DNA from: Daucus carota subsp. sativus
Lineage: Eukaryota; Streptophyta; Magnoliopsida; Apiales; Apiaceae
NCBI RefSeq assembly: GCF_001625215.2
Contig: NC_030387.2
Coordinates: forward strand, 2,012,501 to 2,076,500
Length of the DNA: 64,000 nt
Direction of reading: 5' to 3'
Positions 61,919-64,000 of the stretch are shown in pieces. Both the position numbers and the translations under genes were made by a program. The notes beneath the pieces were generated by a model, which was given only the letters and a program-made list of their open reading frames with translations, was not told the origin of the DNA and did no database searches. Each line of letters starts with the position of its first letter. The stretch's first letter is position 1.

Positions 61919-62536
61919 ACTGACACCATGTTAAGTCATATAAGTTTGTGGGTAACTTCAAATATAATGTGATTTTCAGGAACTGAATGTAACATTACAG
62001 TAATCTAGAATTATATTGCAGTGTAAATGCTTCTTCATAAGAATTTATATGTAAATTATGTACTCTCTCTTTTGAAATACAGGTCGTTTGACTTTTTGAC
62101 ACACATTTCTAAATTCTTTGATCGCATAGCTAAAATTATTTTTTTAATAAAATTAATATATGTCATCATGAACTCGAAAGATTATGGAAGTACTTTGAAG
62201 AACATTCTAGATAATTAAAACAATAAACTAAAAGTTTGGTTTATAAAACTCAATCAGAGATATGAATACATGCATGCTTATGAGTTATGACGCAACACTT
62301 TGAAGCGTGGGGAGGGCGAATATGAACCATTGACCTTGTCATGGGAGAAGGATCGTGAATTAACCTTTACCAAATACTAACTTTTTTTAACAGCAATCTG
62401 ACATTAGAGGGTATATTTTCCTTTCTGGTATTATCTATGGCTATGAAACAGTTCGATGATATTCTGCAACGAGTTCCTTTTCACTTTTTGTCTAAGAAAT
62501 ATTTTGTATATTCAGTAGCATATTAGTTCTCGAAGA
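61919..62536. other. Intergenic DNA, nothing recognised
   Basis: AT-rich. 62056-62110 (ACTCTCTCTTTTGAAATACA then GTCGTTTGACTTTTTGACAC) resembles one end of a Stowaway-type MITE, but no partner end was found. Confidence 0.4.
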
Positions 62537-63345
62537 GCATCTCTAACGCTATTGACTATAATCATTGGCTAAATTGAACCTCGGTATTGACTATAATCAT
62601 TGGCTAAATTGAACCTGTAAAACATTATTTAAAATTTGTTGAACCTATAAGAGCATCTCCAACCATACAAAACCCTTAGGTAAAAGATGAGTTGGCATGC
62701 CAAATATAAAAAATTTAGCCAACCAGTTGAAAAAATACCAGTCCAACCACGTTCATCTGTTGTCTATAATTTTAGCCAACCTCCTATGGATGGCTATATT
62801 TGTCGATCCGCTACAGATCTGTAAGAAATCTGTAGGAAGATTACACATCATTTATTACCATATTGAACTGATATATTATATTTTAATAATCTAAAATATT
62901 AATAACATACTATTTTTAAATTATAACCAACCAATATAGCCAATACCATTGAAGCCCAATGTCTTACAGGTTCAGCAAATTTTACATAATGTCTTACAGG
63001 TCCAATTTAGCCAACGATTATAGCCAACCCCGTTGGAGATGCTCTAAGACATTGTACTTGAATGATATTGGCTATATTGGTTGGCTATAATTTCAAAATC
63101 AAATGTTATTAATATTTTAGTTTGTTAAAATAAAATATATCAGTTTAATATGATAATAAATGATATGTTTCTTACAGACCTGTAAAGGTTCGACAAAAAT
63201 AGCCATCCACAAGAGGTTGGCTAAAATTATAGATAAGGTTCACGTGGTTGGAGTATGATTTTTTCAACAGATTGGCTAAATTTTTTATATTTGGAATGCC
63301 AACTCACTTTTTAGCTAAGGGGTTTGTATGGTTAGAGCATCTCCA
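62537..63345. mobile_element. MITE interrupted by a second copy of itself
   Basis: The outer element is 62537-62651 plus 63047-63345, in the orientation of 63346-63732. A 34-bp tandem duplication (GGTATTGACTATAATCATTG) is near 62548-62615. The right terminus is lost where the next copy begins. Confidence 0.75.
62655..63043. mobile_element. MITE with GAGCATCTCCAACC termini, nested copy
   Basis: Starts GAGCATCTCCAACCATACAA and ends CCCGTTGGAGATGCTC, flanked by TAA, the 3-bp duplication of PIF/Harbinger-like MITEs. Inverted with respect to the outer copy. Confidence 0.8.
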
Positions 63346-63731
63346 ACGGAGTTGGTTATAATCGTTGGCTAAATTGGACCTGTAAGACATTATGTAAAAT
63401 TTGCTGAACCTGATAGACATTGTGCTTCAATAGTATTGACTATATTGGTTGACTATAATTTAAAATTAGTTTGTTATTAATATTTTAGATTGTTAAAATA
63501 GAATATATCAGTTCAATATGATGATAAATAATGTGTAATCTTCCTACAGATTTCTTACAGACCTGTAGCGGATCGACAAATATAGTCATCCATAGGAGGT
63601 TGGCTAAAATTATAGATAACAGATGGATGTGGTTGGAGTGGTATTTTTTCAACAGGTTAGCTTAATTTTTTATATTTGGCATGCCAACTCACCTTTTAGC
63701 TAAATGTTTTATATGGTTGGAGATGCTCTAA
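63346..63731. mobile_element. MITE with GAGCATCTCCAAC termini, third copy
   Basis: Starts GAGCATCTCCAACGGAGTTG and ends ATGGTTGGAGATGCTC. It is the reverse complement of the nested copy at 62655 with moderate divergence; the flanks TTA and TAA do not match exactly. Confidence 0.8.
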
Positions 63732-63826
63732 GTCATCATATAATACTTTTCGATTTATGAAATTCAGGCAGAGTTGAGAAAGCTCGGGATGCTTTGTAAT
63801 CTTTGGATTTTATTTTATACGGTTTT

Positions 63827-64000
63827 TCTATGGTGTGCCCATGGGCACATGCTAAGCGCGGAAAATTTTGTGCTTAGATCATTTTGATTGGTTCTTCTCT
63901 CTTGATAATGGTGGACCCCCCTGCAAATACATTAACCACCCCAATCAAAATCTCCCAAATACAAAAATTTCCGCGCTTAGCATGTGCCCATGGGCACACA
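63827..64000. mobile_element. Palindromic MITE running to the window end
   Basis: Arms of about 40 bp: TGTGCCCATGGGCACATGCT then AAGCGCGGAAA at the left, the inverse at the right up to the last base. Same family as 21471-21652. The outer right end is cut by the window. Confidence 0.75.

Overview
The window is plant nuclear DNA from a dicot. Genes have GT-AG introns, intergenic DNA is AT-rich and full of small transposons, and the protein families (DUF3755, p300/CBP-type HAC, LRR receptor kinases, HIPP) are plant families. The PSKR-type receptor at 37677-40742 has 1021 codons before its normal stop, the length I remember for the carrot phytosulfokine receptor, so Daucus carota or a close Apiaceae relative is the likely source. 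That is inference from memory, not a database match.

Layout. 1899-7075 (+): eight-exon DUF3755/SANT-like gene. 7458-10018: two direct-repeat blocks around a broken F-box-associated pseudogene. 10656-14762: a small histone acetyltransferase (HAC) fragment, then a long intronless 933-codon HAC ORF that looks like a 5'-truncated retrocopy. 15082-16102: a near-perfect Mutator-like foldback element with SINE sequence at its centre. 16413-19880 (-): two-exon LRR receptor pseudokinase of the At1g60630 type. 20-24 kb: MITEs. 24255-28822 (-): five-exon zinc-knuckle/Swi3 (TIPIN-like) gene. 28.8-37.6 kb: gene-free DNA with a SINE and many MITEs. 37677-40742 (+): PSKR receptor kinase with one in-frame TGA inside the kinase domain. 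42113-55262 (-): three-exon aldo-keto reductase whose 10.9-kb second intron holds a Helitron and an LTR element with LTRs of about 4 kb around only 600 bp of non-coding internal DNA. 56-61 kb: gene-free DNA. 61053-61803 (+): HIPP28-like copper-chaperone-type protein. 62.5-64 kb: nested MITEs.

The genes do not form a pathway or cluster; this is ordinary plant gene order. The interest lies in genome dynamics: a nonsense allele of a peptide-hormone receptor, a HAC retrocopy with an open frame, a long-LTR non-autonomous retroelement with intact target duplication, a 1-kb palindrome, and local duplications that copy splice sites. I found no CRISPR, operon-like cluster or clearly new protein system. 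Exon boundaries were set by hand from GT-AG signals, frame continuity and remembered family sequences; without transcripts, UTRs and transcription starts are uncertain.
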